64,000 bases of DNA from Amycolatopsis australiensis (GTDB lineage: Bacteria; Actinomycetota; Actinomycetes; Mycobacteriales; Pseudonocardiaceae), in contig NZ_FPJG01000006.1 of NCBI RefSeq assembly GCF_900119165.1, positions 3,534,001-3,598,000 of the forward strand, written 5' to 3'. Positions 35,829 to 46,283 of this stretch are shown in pieces; position 1 is the first letter of the stretch, and each line of letters opens with the position of its first letter. The position numbers and the translations under genes were made by a program. The notes under the pieces are model-generated. The model searched no databases. It was given only the letters and a program-made list of their open reading frames with translations, and was not told where the DNA came from.

Positions 35829-35867
35829 GGACCCGGTTTTCGCGCGCGCGAAAACCCGAAAGGGTCC
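35829..35867 (+). promoter_or_regulatory. Nested palindrome over the EamA gene ribosome binding site
   Basis: A perfect 22-bp palindrome (35835-35856; GGTTTTCGCGC then GCGCGAAAACC) lies between outer arms GGACCC (35829-35834) and GGGTCC (35862-35867). The right outer arm overlaps the only Shine-Dalgarno-like AAAGGG, three bases before the ATG at 35870. It could be an operator or an RNA hairpin that hides the ribosome binding site. Confidence 0.55.
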
Positions 35868-35869
35868 CA

Positions 35870-36733
35870 ATGAACGGCACCGCTCTCTCCTTCGTCCTCG
35901 TCGCGGCCGTCGTGCACGCCGCCTGGAACCTGGCCGCCAAGCGGATCTCCGCCGGTGGCACCCAGTTCGTCTGGCTCTACTACACCGTTTCCGCGGTCGT
36001 CCTGCTGCCCGTCACGGCCGTGCTGCTGGCCGTCGAACCGCAACGTCCACAGTGGAGCTGGCTGCTCGCCGCGCTGGGCACGTCGGTGCTGCACATCGCC
36101 TACGGCATCGTGCTGCAGCGCGGGTACCGGGTCGGCGACCTCTCCGTCGTCTACCCGGTCGCGCGGGGCACCGGGCCGCTGCTGTCGGTGCTCGCCGCCG
36201 TCCTGGTGCTCGGGGAACGTCCCGGCGCGCTCGGGCTGCTCGGCGCGTTCCTGGTCGTCGCCGGAGTGCTCGTGATCAGCACCGGCCGGACCGGAGGCGA
36301 CGCCCACGCGGTCAAGGCCGGCATCTTCTACGGCCTCCTGACCGGCGCCGTCATCGCCGGCTACACCCTCTGGGACGCGCACTCGGTGACCGGCCTCGGC
36401 GTGCCGCCGGTCGTCTACTTCGGCCTCGGCTCGGTGCTGCAGAGCGTGCTGCTCGTCCCCGGCGCGCTGGCCGGCCGTGCCGAGGTGCGGCGGCTCTGGC
36501 GCGAGCGACGCCGTGAGGTGCTGCTGGTCGGGCTGCTTTCTCCGGTCGCCTACATCCTCGTGCTGTTCGCCCTCACGATGGCGCCGGTCAGCCTGGTCGC
36601 GCCCGCTCGCGAGCTGAGCATCGTGCTCGGCGGCCTCGCCGCCTGGCTGGTGCTGGGCGAGCGGGACGCCGTGCGGCGGCTCGCCGGGTCGGTGATCGTG
36701 CTCACCGGCATCGCCGCGATTGCGGCCGCCTGA
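35870..36733 (+). CDS. EamA/DMT family transporter
   Basis: 287 residues with about ten hydrophobic segments in two EamA repeats (about 3-140 and 150-285). The repeat signatures VYPVARGTGPLLSVLAAVLVLGE and LVAPARELSIVLGGLAAWLVLGE each end in the conserved Gly-Glu. Drug/metabolite transporter superfamily; substrate (amino acid, nucleoside or metabolite) not predictable. The start overlaps a long palindrome that may regulate it. A VOC protein follows 23 bp later, possibly co-transcribed. Confidence 0.88.
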   Translation: MNGTALSFVLVAAVVHAAWNLAAKRISAGGTQFVWLYYTVSAVVLLPVTAVLLAVEPQRPQWSWLLAALGTSVLHIAYGIVLQRGYRVGDLSVVYPVARGTGPLLSVLAAVLVLGERPGALGLLGAFLVVAGVLVISTGRTGGDAHAVKAGIFYGLLTGAVIAGYTLWDAHSVTGLGVPPVVYFGLGSVLQSVLLVPGALAGRAEVRRLWRERRREVLLVGLLSPVAYILVLFALTMAPVSLVAPARELSIVLGGLAAWLVLGERDAVRRLAGSVIVLTGIAAIAAA

Positions 36734-36756
36734 GCGCGTCCGGTAGGGATGGTCGG

Positions 36757-37131
36757 ATGGAAGTCCTGAAGAGCCGGCTGCTGATCCGCCCGCGCGACGC
36801 CGAGGCGAGCACGGCGTTCTACCGCGACACGCTCGGCCTCGCCGTGGAACGCGAGTTCCCCGGCGGCACCGTGTTCTTCCTCGGCCACGGCTCCCTGGAG
36901 GTCTCCGGCCGCGGCGAGACGGGTGCGTCGCCCGACCTGGTGCTCTGGCTGCAGGTCCGCGACCTCGCCGCGACGCTCGCCGACCTGAAGGCCAAGGGCC
37001 TGGAGCCGGTGCGGGACGCCCGGCGCGAGCCCTGGGGGCTCGACGAGGCCTGGATCGCCGACCCCGACGGCACGCGCATCGTGCTGGTCGAGGTGCCCGA
37101 GGGCCACCCGATCCGGACCGACACCCGCTAG
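36757..37131 (+). CDS. VOC family (glyoxalase/bleomycin-resistance-fold) protein
   Basis: 124 residues, one pair of beta-alpha-beta-beta-beta modules: LLIRPRDAEASTAFYRDTLGL at the N-terminus and WIADPDGTRIVLVEVP at the C-terminus, the latter with the metal-ligand Glu. Enzyme or binding protein; substrate unknown. Follows the EamA gene closely. Its stop shares CTAG with the stop of the convergent methyltransferase. Confidence 0.82.
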   Translation: MEVLKSRLLIRPRDAEASTAFYRDTLGLAVEREFPGGTVFFLGHGSLEVSGRGETGASPDLVLWLQVRDLAATLADLKAKGLEPVRDARREPWGLDEAWIADPDGTRIVLVEVPEGHPIRTDTR

Positions 37132-37748
37132 CCGGGCTTGACGGCGCGCAGTTGCGCGGCGAGCGCGGCGAAGCCGGGCGGGTCCCACGTCCAGGTCTGC
37201 AGGTCGGTGAAACCCGCCTCGGCGGCTTCATAGGCCAGGACGTGCCTGCTCACGGGCAGCCACTTCTCGTGCGCCGACAGCAGCAGCCGCCCGCCGGGGC
37301 GCAGCACCCGGAACAGCTCGGCGAACGCGGCCGCCCGGTCGTCCCAGAGCATGACGTTGTTCACGGTCAGCACGACGTCGATCGACCCGCCGGGCTCGCC
37401 GGTCCGCGCGGCCGACCCCTCGCGCAGCTCGGCGCGGTCGCCGCAGCGCTCGTGGCACAGCGCGAGCATCTCGGGGGAGGGATCGACGCCGACGGCGCGT
37501 CCGGCCAGCCGCGAGGCGGCGTCGAGGCCGACGCCGGGACCGGGCCCGACGACCAGGACGGTCTCGTCCGGCCGGATCCGGGCCAGCTCGACGATGCGCT
37601 GTTCGGTGGCGGCGTTGCCCCTGGCCATCAGCCATCCGCCGAGGCGGCCGAGCGTGCCCGAGGGGTGCCCGAACGCGCGGTCGAGGACGCGGGCGAAGCC
37701 GCCTGGATCCGGCTGGGGAGGGGGTGCCGGCTGGTGCGAAGTGCTCAT
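37128..37748 (-). CDS. Class I SAM-dependent methyltransferase
   Basis: 206 residues. SAM-binding motif I VLVVGPGPGVG (about 50-60), acidic loop VGVDPSPEML, and motif IV VLTVNNVMLWDD are present; the C-terminal part RPGGRLLLSAHE is the usual post-motif strand. Start ATG 37748. Convergent with and overlapping the VOC gene by four bases. Acceptor unknown. Confidence 0.85.
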   Translation of the reverse strand: MSTSHQPAPPPQPDPGGFARVLDRAFGHPSGTLGRLGGWLMARGNAATEQRIVELARIRPDETVLVVGPGPGVGLDAASRLAGRAVGVDPSPEMLALCHERCGDRAELREGSAARTGEPGGSIDVVLTVNNVMLWDDRAAAFAELFRVLRPGGRLLLSAHEKWLPVSRHVLAYEAAEAGFTDLQTWTWDPPGFAALAAQLRAVKPG

Positions 37749-37863
37749 ACTCCGAGGGCACCACTTCTCGCGGAAGCCCGCATCGGGGATGACCCCCACC
37801 CGCACCCGGAGGGCCATGGGAACATAGAGGTGGCCATCCCCGACTTTCCGAGGACTCATTCGA

Positions 37864-39714
<1,851 letters not shown>

Positions 39715-39805
39715 CTGCTCCTCGTGTGCTGTCGGATCCCCTGCGGCTCGTTCGTAGTGGATACGAAGCTCGGAACCAGGCCGGGCCGCAGGGAAAGGCA
39801 GCACC

Positions 39806-40633
39806 ATGACAGGTGACTCGACACGCCAGATCAGGCCGTTGCGGTTCGGAGCCGTCGCGCCGATCGGCAGCGGCATGCCGGCTTGGCGGGACCAGATACG
39901 CGCTCTGGCCGGCAGCGGTTACTCGACGATCTTGATGCCCGACGTGCCGCAGTGGCAGCCGGCACCGGGTCCGGCGCTCGCCGTGGCGGCGACGCTCACC
40001 GGCCTGCGGGTGGGGACCTGGGTGTACGCGTCTCCGGTCCGGCCCGCGTGGATCACCGCGTGGGAGGCGCACTCGCTGTCCGTGCTCACCGACGGGCGTT
40101 TCGAGATGGGCATCGGCACCGGACGGCCCGGGATCGCCGGCCAGCTCCGCGAGCTGGGCCTGCCGGTCACCCCGGTGAGCCGGCGGTCGAGCCAGGTCCG
40201 CGAGGTCGTCGCGGCCCTGCGTGACCTCGACGGCCCGGACCGGCACACCCCGGTGGTCATGGCCGTCGGCGGCCCGAAGGCGGAAGCGCTCGCCGCCGGA
40301 CTCGCCGACACGGTGACCTTCGTGATGCCGCAGATCGAGACGCGGGCCGAGACGATGCAACGGGTGCAGCGCTTCGACAACCGTCGCGGTGCGGAACTGG
40401 CGTTGCACGTGCCGGTGGTCGGCGACTCGGTCGCGGCCTTCATGGCCGGGCCGGACACCGACCCCGCCGCCGTCCGAGCCGCGGATTCGCTGGCGTTCCT
40501 GCCCAGTGATCCCTCCGCCGCCGCCGAGGAGATCCAACGGCGACGCGAGGAGGCCGGTATCTCCTACTTCGTGTTCGGCGCTGACGCCGCCGGGGTCCTC
40601 GCACCGGTCGTTGCCGAGCTGGCCGGCCGGTAA
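39806..40633 (+). CDS. LLM-class (luciferase-like) flavin-dependent oxidoreductase
   Basis: 275 residues with a luciferase-like monooxygenase barrel: LRFGAVAPIG at the N-terminus, LSVLTDGRFEMGIGTGRPG (the family GRFxLGxGxG signature) at about 93-111, and the C-terminal YFVFGADAAGVLAPVV. Slightly short for F420-dependent members (about 300). Cofactor F420 or FMN cannot be decided. ATG 39806 with AAAGG upstream. Substrate unknown. Confidence 0.85.
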   Translation: MTGDSTRQIRPLRFGAVAPIGSGMPAWRDQIRALAGSGYSTILMPDVPQWQPAPGPALAVAATLTGLRVGTWVYASPVRPAWITAWEAHSLSVLTDGRFEMGIGTGRPGIAGQLRELGLPVTPVSRRSSQVREVVAALRDLDGPDRHTPVVMAVGGPKAEALAAGLADTVTFVMPQIETRAETMQRVQRFDNRRGAELALHVPVVGDSVAAFMAGPDTDPAAVRAADSLAFLPSDPSAAAEEIQRRREEAGISYFVFGADAAGVLAPVVAELAGR

Positions 40634-40641
40634 GAGCCAGG

Positions 40642-41217
40642 TCAGCGGATGCGCGGGAGGCTCCGGAGCTGGGCGTGCAGCTGCCGGTGGCGCAGCTCCT
40701 TCCGGAGCCGCTCGACCACCGCGTCGAACAGGGCGGGATCGAGGATCGCCGTCTGCTCGAACTGCCGCCGCTGCGGTGGTGCCGGCCGGAGGCGGCCGCG
40801 CGGGGTGTAGCGCTGGACCGAGCTCTCGATGCCGCCGCCGGTGACCAGGTCGACCCAGAGCGCGTCGCGCAGGTAGCCGTCGCCGAACCGGGCCGAGCGG
40901 CGAGTGCTGACGTCGGCGATCTGCGACCACGGGACCAGCCGCGTGCTCAGCGTGCCCGCCGGTACGCGCAGGCCTTCGTCGCCGACGGTGAGGTCGCGAA
41001 GGCCCTCGTAGCCGCGCTTGAGCGCGCGGGCGCGGGACAGGCGGTAGGCGGCGACCGCGACGAGCACGGTGGCGGCGAAGGCACCGCCGATCAGCCACGG
41101 CGACAGGCCACGCACCAGCCGGAGGGCGAGCACGGCCCCGAACCCGGCGTCGGCGACGGCGAGCACGCCGACCAGGACCTTGACCGGCGTGGTGAGGTGC
41201 AGCGAGGACTCGGACAA
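40642..41217 (-). CDS. Small membrane protein with two helices and PH-like domain
   Basis: About 191 residues if the TTG at 41217 (GGAG eight bases upstream) is used; a GTG at the following VKVLVGVL is the alternative. Two adjacent transmembrane helices (about 10-37 and 43-65) precede a soluble region (about 75-150) resembling bacterial PH-like domains (GDEGLRVPAGTLSTRLVPW), then a basic coiled tail. It is immediately downstream of an F420/PPOX-type gene on the same strand (20-bp gap), probably one operon. Function unknown. Confidence 0.65.
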   Translation of the reverse strand: MSESSLHLTTPVKVLVGVLAVADAGFGAVLALRLVRGLSPWLIGGAFAATVLVAVAAYRLSRARALKRGYEGLRDLTVGDEGLRVPAGTLSTRLVPWSQIADVSTRRSARFGDGYLRDALWVDLVTGGGIESSVQRYTPRGRLRPAPPQRRQFEQTAILDPALFDAVVERLRKELRHRQLHAQLRSLPRIR

Positions 41218-41237
41218 CGGGACGGCTCCAGTGAGGG

Positions 41238-41684
41238 TCAGGGGTTGCCGATTATCCGGTCCGCCCGGACGAACACGGCAACCCGGCGCTCTTCGGCCAT
41301 CACGCGGTCGTACTCGGCCCAGTCGTCGTGGGTCCCGGTGGCGGCGATGAAGACGTCCCGCAGCAGCTGCGGCAGCCCGGCGGGATCGAAGGCGGGGTCG
41401 GGATCGTCCGGCCCGACGAGGTGGGTGGCGCCGGTGACGGAAGCCCAGTGCCACCCGCGCCGGAAGGTGACGGTGGCATGCCCGGCCCGCCGCAGCAGCG
41501 CGAGCTTGTGCGCCTTCCCGACGGCGACGTAGGCCACGCCCGGAGCGCCGGTCACCGGATCGTCGAGGACGCCGGCGTTGACGACGGAGGAGTGAACGGT
41601 GCCGTCGGCCCGCGTCGTGGCGACGGTGGCCAGGCCGTGCTCCTGCAAGGACAGTGTGCGCACCTGCTCCAGATCGACGGTCAT
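41238..41684 (-). CDS. PPOX-class F420/FMN-dependent split-barrel protein
   Basis: 148 residues of the pyridoxamine-5'-phosphate-oxidase-like fold. GLATVATTRADGTVHSSVVN is the typical first strand pair, VAVGKAHKLALLRR binds the cofactor phosphate, and VRADRIIGNP is the family C-terminus. Actinobacterial members usually bind F420. ATG 41684. Likely co-transcribed with the PH-like membrane protein. Confidence 0.85.
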   Translation of the reverse strand: MTVDLEQVRTLSLQEHGLATVATTRADGTVHSSVVNAGVLDDPVTGAPGVAYVAVGKAHKLALLRRAGHATVTFRRGWHWASVTGATHLVGPDDPDPAFDPAGLPQLLRDVFIAATGTHDDWAEYDRVMAEERRVAVFVRADRIIGNP

Positions 41685-41752
41685 GCCCCAACCTAACCCG
41701 CGCGTCGGGCCGCGTGTTCCGGTTTCACGCCGTGCGACGAGACGTTCACCGA

Positions 41753-41782
41753 GGGCCGGGCCCGCGACCGCGGGCCCGGCCC
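41753..41782. terminator. Very stable hairpin downstream of GH20 gene
   Basis: GGGCCGGGCCCGC / GCGGGCCCGGCCC (13-14 paired bases, loop around AC) six bases past the GH20 stop on the minus strand. Terminates the hexosaminidase transcript before the PPOX gene. Confidence 0.8.
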
Positions 41783-41788
41783 GCCGGT

Positions 41789-43561
41789 TCAGCAGGCTCC
41801 GTTGTCCGTCCACACTCCCCACTGGCCCGTCGTTCCCGGCTCCTCTCCCTGTGTCCACCACTTCGCCGTCCACCTGTGGCCGTTGTGGGACACCACGTTC
41901 CCGCCCGTGTACACCTGCGTCGCGCTCCACTCGGGGTCCGTGCACGTTCCCGGGTTCGTCGTCCCTCCCGTGTCCCACGCCACCTGGGGTGACCGGTAGA
42001 AGTCGATCCCCTGCGCGACCCAGCGCGGCGCCTGGGCTCCCAGGCGGGTGCGGAACGCCGTCCAGTCGTGGGTCGACCACGGTGACCAGCCCAGTTCCGC
42101 GTGGGCCGCCACGCGCGGGAACGCCAGGTAGTCGATGTCCGCCGGGGTCACCACCGTTTCCGTCCACAGCGGCGACTCCACCCCGCGGACCGCGGCCTCG
42201 CCCACCCCCGACAGGTACGCCCCCGGGTTCCAGCCGTACGCGTCCTGCACCTCGACGTACCCCGCCCACGACAGGCCGATCGGGGTCGAGCTGTTGTACT
42301 TCATGTCCAGGTACGCCTTGTTCGCCGGCGACAGGATCACCTTGCTGCCGCCGGACACCGCCGTCGACACGCCCTGGTCCGACGTCGTCGTTCCCCAGAA
42401 CTGCGGGGTCGCCGAGGCCGGCAACGCCGCCTTCGCGATGTCGTGCCAGCCCACCACCGACTTGCCCGTCGCCGCCACCAGGGGCAGGACCTTGTTCACG
42501 AACGTCACGTAGTCCGCCTGCGGTGTCGCCGATGCCTCGTCGCCGCCGATGTGCAGGTACGGGCCCGGGGTCAAGGCCGCCAGCTCGCGCAGCACGTCCG
42601 CGACGAACGTGTATGTGATGTCCTTCGAGATGCACAGCGAGCTGTAGCCGACCGCCGTGTCCGTCCGCAGGGCCGGTGCCACCCCGTTGCAGTTCAGCTC
42701 CGCGTACGACGCCAGCGCCGCGTTGACGTGACCCGGCATGTCGATCTCCGGGATCACCGTGATGTGCCGCGAAGCCGCGTAGTTCACGATGTCCGTGTAC
42801 TGCGCCTTCGTGTAGTAGCCGCCCGCGCCGCCGCCGACCTGGGTGCTGCCGCCGTACGTCGCCAGACGGGGCCAGCTGTCGATCTGGATGCGCCAGCCCT
42901 GGTCGTCCGCCAGGTGCAGGTGCAGCGCGTTGATCTTGTACTCGGCGAGCTGGTCGACGTACCGCTTGACCGTCGACACCGGGTGGAAGTGCCGCGCGAC
43001 GTCGAGCATCGCGCCCCGGTAGGCGAAGCGCGGGTAGTCCAGGATCGTCGCGCCCGGGATGGTCCACGGCCCCGGTTGAACGCCCGGGCTTTCGATGCTG
43101 CCCGGCAGCAGCTGCCGCAACGTCTGGACGCCAGCGAACAGCCCGTCGGCCGTGGTGGCCCGCACGGTGACCGAAGACGCCGTCGACACGAGCTGGTAGC
43201 CCTGCGCGCCGACCGCCGCCGGCGCGCCGCTCAGCAGCAGCGCGATGCTGCCGGACGGCACGGACGCCGGCGCGTCGGACACCGGCAGCGCGAAGCCGGT
43301 CGACGGGCGCAGCACCCCGGCGAGGTAGTCGCCGACCTGCTTCGCCGGGGCCGATCCGGCCTCGGTGACGATCTTCGTCGTCGCGACCAGCGGGAAGGTG
43401 ACGCCGCTCGCCGGGGTCACCGAGACCGGTGCGGGGACGATCGACTGCAGTGCCGGCGTGGCCGCGGCCGCCGGGGTGAGCTGGGCGGCCGTCGTACTGG
43501 CGCCGAGCAGCGCCAGCACCGCGAAGGCGCGGCCGAGGCGCCGCGCTCGGGATGTCTTCAC
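41789..43561 (-). CDS. Secreted beta-N-acetylhexosaminidase (GH20) with chitin-binding module
   Basis: 590 residues. The GTG at 43561 has a perfect AGGAGGTC upstream. Signal peptide 1-35 (ending near AAAA). A GH20b alpha/beta domain (about 40-165) precedes the catalytic barrel (about 170-510), with the Asp341-Glu342 pair in HIGGDEAS. The C-terminal domain (about 545-590) has WSATQVYTGGNVVSHNGHRW and WWTQGEEP, a CBM5/12-type chitin-binding module. Releases GlcNAc from chitooligosaccharides. A DasR-type operator lies 73 bp upstream, fitting GlcNAc control of chitin use. Confidence 0.95.
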   Translation of the reverse strand: MKTSRARRLGRAFAVLALLGASTTAAQLTPAAAATPALQSIVPAPVSVTPASGVTFPLVATTKIVTEAGSAPAKQVGDYLAGVLRPSTGFALPVSDAPASVPSGSIALLLSGAPAAVGAQGYQLVSTASSVTVRATTADGLFAGVQTLRQLLPGSIESPGVQPGPWTIPGATILDYPRFAYRGAMLDVARHFHPVSTVKRYVDQLAEYKINALHLHLADDQGWRIQIDSWPRLATYGGSTQVGGGAGGYYTKAQYTDIVNYAASRHITVIPEIDMPGHVNAALASYAELNCNGVAPALRTDTAVGYSSLCISKDITYTFVADVLRELAALTPGPYLHIGGDEASATPQADYVTFVNKVLPLVAATGKSVVGWHDIAKAALPASATPQFWGTTTSDQGVSTAVSGGSKVILSPANKAYLDMKYNSSTPIGLSWAGYVEVQDAYGWNPGAYLSGVGEAAVRGVESPLWTETVVTPADIDYLAFPRVAAHAELGWSPWSTHDWTAFRTRLGAQAPRWVAQGIDFYRSPQVAWDTGGTTNPGTCTDPEWSATQVYTGGNVVSHNGHRWTAKWWTQGEEPGTTGQWGVWTDNGAC

Positions 43562-43633
43562 CGGGACCTCCTGGCGGGGAAGGGCGCGACATCGCCGTCG
43601 CACCTGCCGGGATCGTCGCACTTCCACGGCTTC

Positions 43634-43645
43634 TGGTCTAGACCA
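43634..43645. promoter_or_regulatory. DasR responsive element (dre)
   Basis: TGGTCTAGACCA, a perfect 12-bp palindrome within TTCTGGTCTAGACCAATC; it matches the core of the streptomycete DasR site. It is placed between the divergent GH20 and nitronate monooxygenase-like genes. DasR represses GlcNAc/chitin genes until glucosamine-6-phosphate accumulates. Confidence 0.85.
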
Positions 43646-43703
43646 ATCTGGGTGGCCCGCGGATCACACGCCGCGACCGGCCGGGCGGGCTACGCTCACA
43701 GGC

Positions 43704-44753
43704 ATGTTCGACGAGCTGACGTTCCCGGTGATCGCCGCGCCGATGGCCGGCGGACCGACCACCCCCGAGCTGGTCGCCGCGGTGTCCGAGGCCGGCGGCT
43801 TCGGCTTCCTCGGCGCCGGCATGCTCACCCCCGCCGCGCTCGCCGCGCAGATCGACCGCGCCGCGGAGCTGACCGGCCGGCCGTTCGGGGTCAACCTCTT
43901 CGTTCCGCAGCCGGACACCGGCGCGGACATCTCCGCGCACCGCGCGCGGCTCGAGGCCTTCGCCCGCGAGTACGACGTCGAGCTCGGCGAACCGAAGTGG
44001 GACGACGACGCGTACCCGGCGAAGCTGGACGTCGTGCTCGAGAAGCGGATCCCGGTCGTGTCGTTCACCTTCGGGCCGCCGTCGCCGTCGGACGTGGTCA
44101 GGCTCCACGACGCCGGCGCCGCGATCATCGTCACGGTGACCACGCCGGAGGCCGCGCAGCGGGCCGCGGACCTGGGCGCCGACGCGCTCGTCGTGCAGGG
44201 CTTCGAAGCCGGCGGCCACCGGAGCCTGTTCACCGACGACCCGCACCGGCCAGGGGGCGGCCCCGAATACGGCGTCCTCGCGCTCCTGCGGCTCGTCGCC
44301 GCCCGCGTCGACCTGCCGCTGATCGCCGCCGGGGGCCTGGTGCACGGCGCCGACGTCGCCGCGGTGCTCGCCGCCGGGGCCGTCGCCGCCCAGCTCGGCA
44401 CGGTATTCCTGCGCGCTGACGAAGCCGGCACGTCCGAGGCCCACCGCAAGGCGCTGGCACTGGCCGAGCGCGAGACGGCGTTCACCCGCGCCTTCAGCGG
44501 ACGCCCGGCGCGTGGCCTGGTCAACAAGTTCATGGACGCGCTCTCCGAGGGCGCGCCGGCGGCGTATCCGCAGCTCAACCACCTCGCGGGCCCGGTGCGC
44601 AAGGCGTCGGCGAAGGCCGGCGACCCGGAGGCGATCTCGCTGTGGGCGGGCCAGACCTACCCGCTCGGCTACGACGCGTCGGCCGCCGTGATCCTCGAGC
44701 GGCTCAAGGTCGAGGCGCGCGACGGCGCCGCACGCCTCGACCGGATCCGCTAG
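43704..44753 (+). CDS. Nitronate monooxygenase / NAD(P)H-dependent flavin oxidoreductase
   Basis: 349 residues, FMN-binding TIM barrel of the 2-nitropropane dioxygenase family. FPVIAAPMAGGPTTPELVAAV at the start, VVQGFEAGGHR near 165-175 (the active-site His region), and LIAAGGLVHGADVAAVLAAGA binds the FMN phosphate. Oxidises propionate 3-nitronate/alkyl nitronates in characterised members. Start ATG 43704. Divergent from GH20, sharing the dre region; whether DasR affects it is unknown. The stop overlaps the convergent permease stop (CTAG). Confidence 0.88.
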   Translation: MFDELTFPVIAAPMAGGPTTPELVAAVSEAGGFGFLGAGMLTPAALAAQIDRAAELTGRPFGVNLFVPQPDTGADISAHRARLEAFAREYDVELGEPKWDDDAYPAKLDVVLEKRIPVVSFTFGPPSPSDVVRLHDAGAAIIVTVTTPEAAQRAADLGADALVVQGFEAGGHRSLFTDDPHRPGGGPEYGVLALLRLVAARVDLPLIAAGGLVHGADVAAVLAAGAVAAQLGTVFLRADEAGTSEAHRKALALAERETAFTRAFSGRPARGLVNKFMDALSEGAPAAYPQLNHLAGPVRKASAKAGDPEAISLWAGQTYPLGYDASAAVILERLKVEARDGAARLDRIR

Positions 44754-46195
44754 CGGCCCGAGCGGTTCAGCAGCGAGTGCCGCCGGCTGTAGAGGAAGTA
44801 GATCACCAGGCCGATCGCGAACCAGATCGCGAACCGCAGCCAGGTCACCGGCTGCAGGAACGTGATCAGCCAGATCGAGAACACGACCCCGATCGCCGGG
44901 ACCACCGGCATGCCGGGCGTGCGGAACGTCCGCGGCAGCTCCGGCTGCTTGTAGCGCAGCACGATCACCGCGACGCACACGACGACGAACGCGAGCAGGA
45001 TGCCGATGTTCGTCAGCTCGGCCGCCTCGCCGATCGGCAGCAGCCCGGCGATGACCGCCGACGCCCCGCCGAGGATCCACGTCATGCGGCTCGGCACCTG
45101 CCGGGTCGGGTGGGTCTTGCCGAACCACGGCGGCAGCAGCCCGTCGCGGCTCATCGAGTAGCCGACGCGGGTGGCGCCCATCAGGAACGTGAACAGCACG
45201 GTGAGGATGCCGACGATCGCGCCGATCGCGATCACCGTGGCCAGCCCGGAGAGGCCGACCGACTTGAACGCCGTCGAGAAGCCGCTCTTCGGGTCGATCT
45301 CGGTGTACTTCTGCATGCCGGTCAGCACCAGGCAGGCCAGCACGTACAGCACCATCGAGATGGCCAGCGAGTAGAGGATCGCCTTCGGCATGTGCCGCTG
45401 CGCGTCCTTCGACTCCTCCGCGGCGGTGCTCATGGCGTCGTACCCGAACACGGCGAAGAACACGGTCGCCGCGCCGGTCACCGCGCCGCCGAAGCCGGCC
45501 GGGGCGAACGGCGTGTAGTTGCCGGTCTTGACGTAGAAGAAGCCGACCAGGATGACCACAAGCACGATGAGGACCTTGATGCCGACCATCGCCGTCTCGA
45601 ACCGGGCGGCGCTGCGGATGCCGCGGTTGAGCAGGAACGCGATGAGCAGGCACAGCAGCGCGGCGAACAGGTCGACCTTGTGGCCCGGCCCGGTGCCGGG
45701 CGCGCCGAGCATCCAGGCGGGCAGGTCGAGGCCGAGCTGGCCGAGCAGGAAGCTGAAGTAGCCGGAGATGCCGATCGCCACGACCGACACGATCGCCGTG
45801 TACTCCAGCAGCAGGTCCCAGCCGATGAACCAGCCGACGACCTCGCCGAGCACCGCGTAGCCGTAGGTGTAGGCCGAGCCGGCCTTCGGGATGAGGCCGG
45901 CGAACTCGGCGTAGGAGAACGCGGCCGCGGCGCTCGCGACACCGGCGATGAGGAACGAGATCAGCACGGCGGGCCCGACACCCGGGATGCCGGCCGCCGC
46001 GTCGCCGTGCGCAACGCTGCCGGCGAGGGCGAAGATCCCGGCGCCGATGATGCCGCCGATGCCGATGGCCGTCAGCTGCCACAGGCCCAGGGTGCGTTTC
46101 AGGCCACCGCTTTCGCCTGCGTCCTGGATCTGGTCGATCGGCTTGCGCCGGAAGATGCCGGAGCTGCTGCCCAAGCCTCCTGGAGCGGACATCAT
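44750..46195 (-). CDS. APC family amino-acid permease
   Basis: 481 residues with 12 predicted membrane segments. IGGIIGAGIFALAGSVAHG is the helix-1 substrate-binding GAGIF motif of APC transporters; the layout resembles cationic amino-acid transporters (YfnA/CAT type). Two ATGs in tandem; the second (46192) is better spaced from GGGAG. No neighbour explains the substrate. The shared CTAG with the convergent gene leaves no space for a terminator. Confidence 0.92.
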   Translation of the reverse strand: MMSAPGGLGSSSGIFRRKPIDQIQDAGESGGLKRTLGLWQLTAIGIGGIIGAGIFALAGSVAHGDAAAGIPGVGPAVLISFLIAGVASAAAAFSYAEFAGLIPKAGSAYTYGYAVLGEVVGWFIGWDLLLEYTAIVSVVAIGISGYFSFLLGQLGLDLPAWMLGAPGTGPGHKVDLFAALLCLLIAFLLNRGIRSAARFETAMVGIKVLIVLVVILVGFFYVKTGNYTPFAPAGFGGAVTGAATVFFAVFGYDAMSTAAEESKDAQRHMPKAILYSLAISMVLYVLACLVLTGMQKYTEIDPKSGFSTAFKSVGLSGLATVIAIGAIVGILTVLFTFLMGATRVGYSMSRDGLLPPWFGKTHPTRQVPSRMTWILGGASAVIAGLLPIGEAAELTNIGILLAFVVVCVAVIVLRYKQPELPRTFRTPGMPVVPAIGVVFSIWLITFLQPVTWLRFAIWFAIGLVIYFLYSRRHSLLNRSGR

Positions 46196-46283
46196 CGTCT
46201 CCCGAACGGTCGGTGGAAGGGCCGGATCACGGACCCAACCGGGGAACCTACCGCCAACCGCGCGTGAAGACAGCGTGAGCCGC

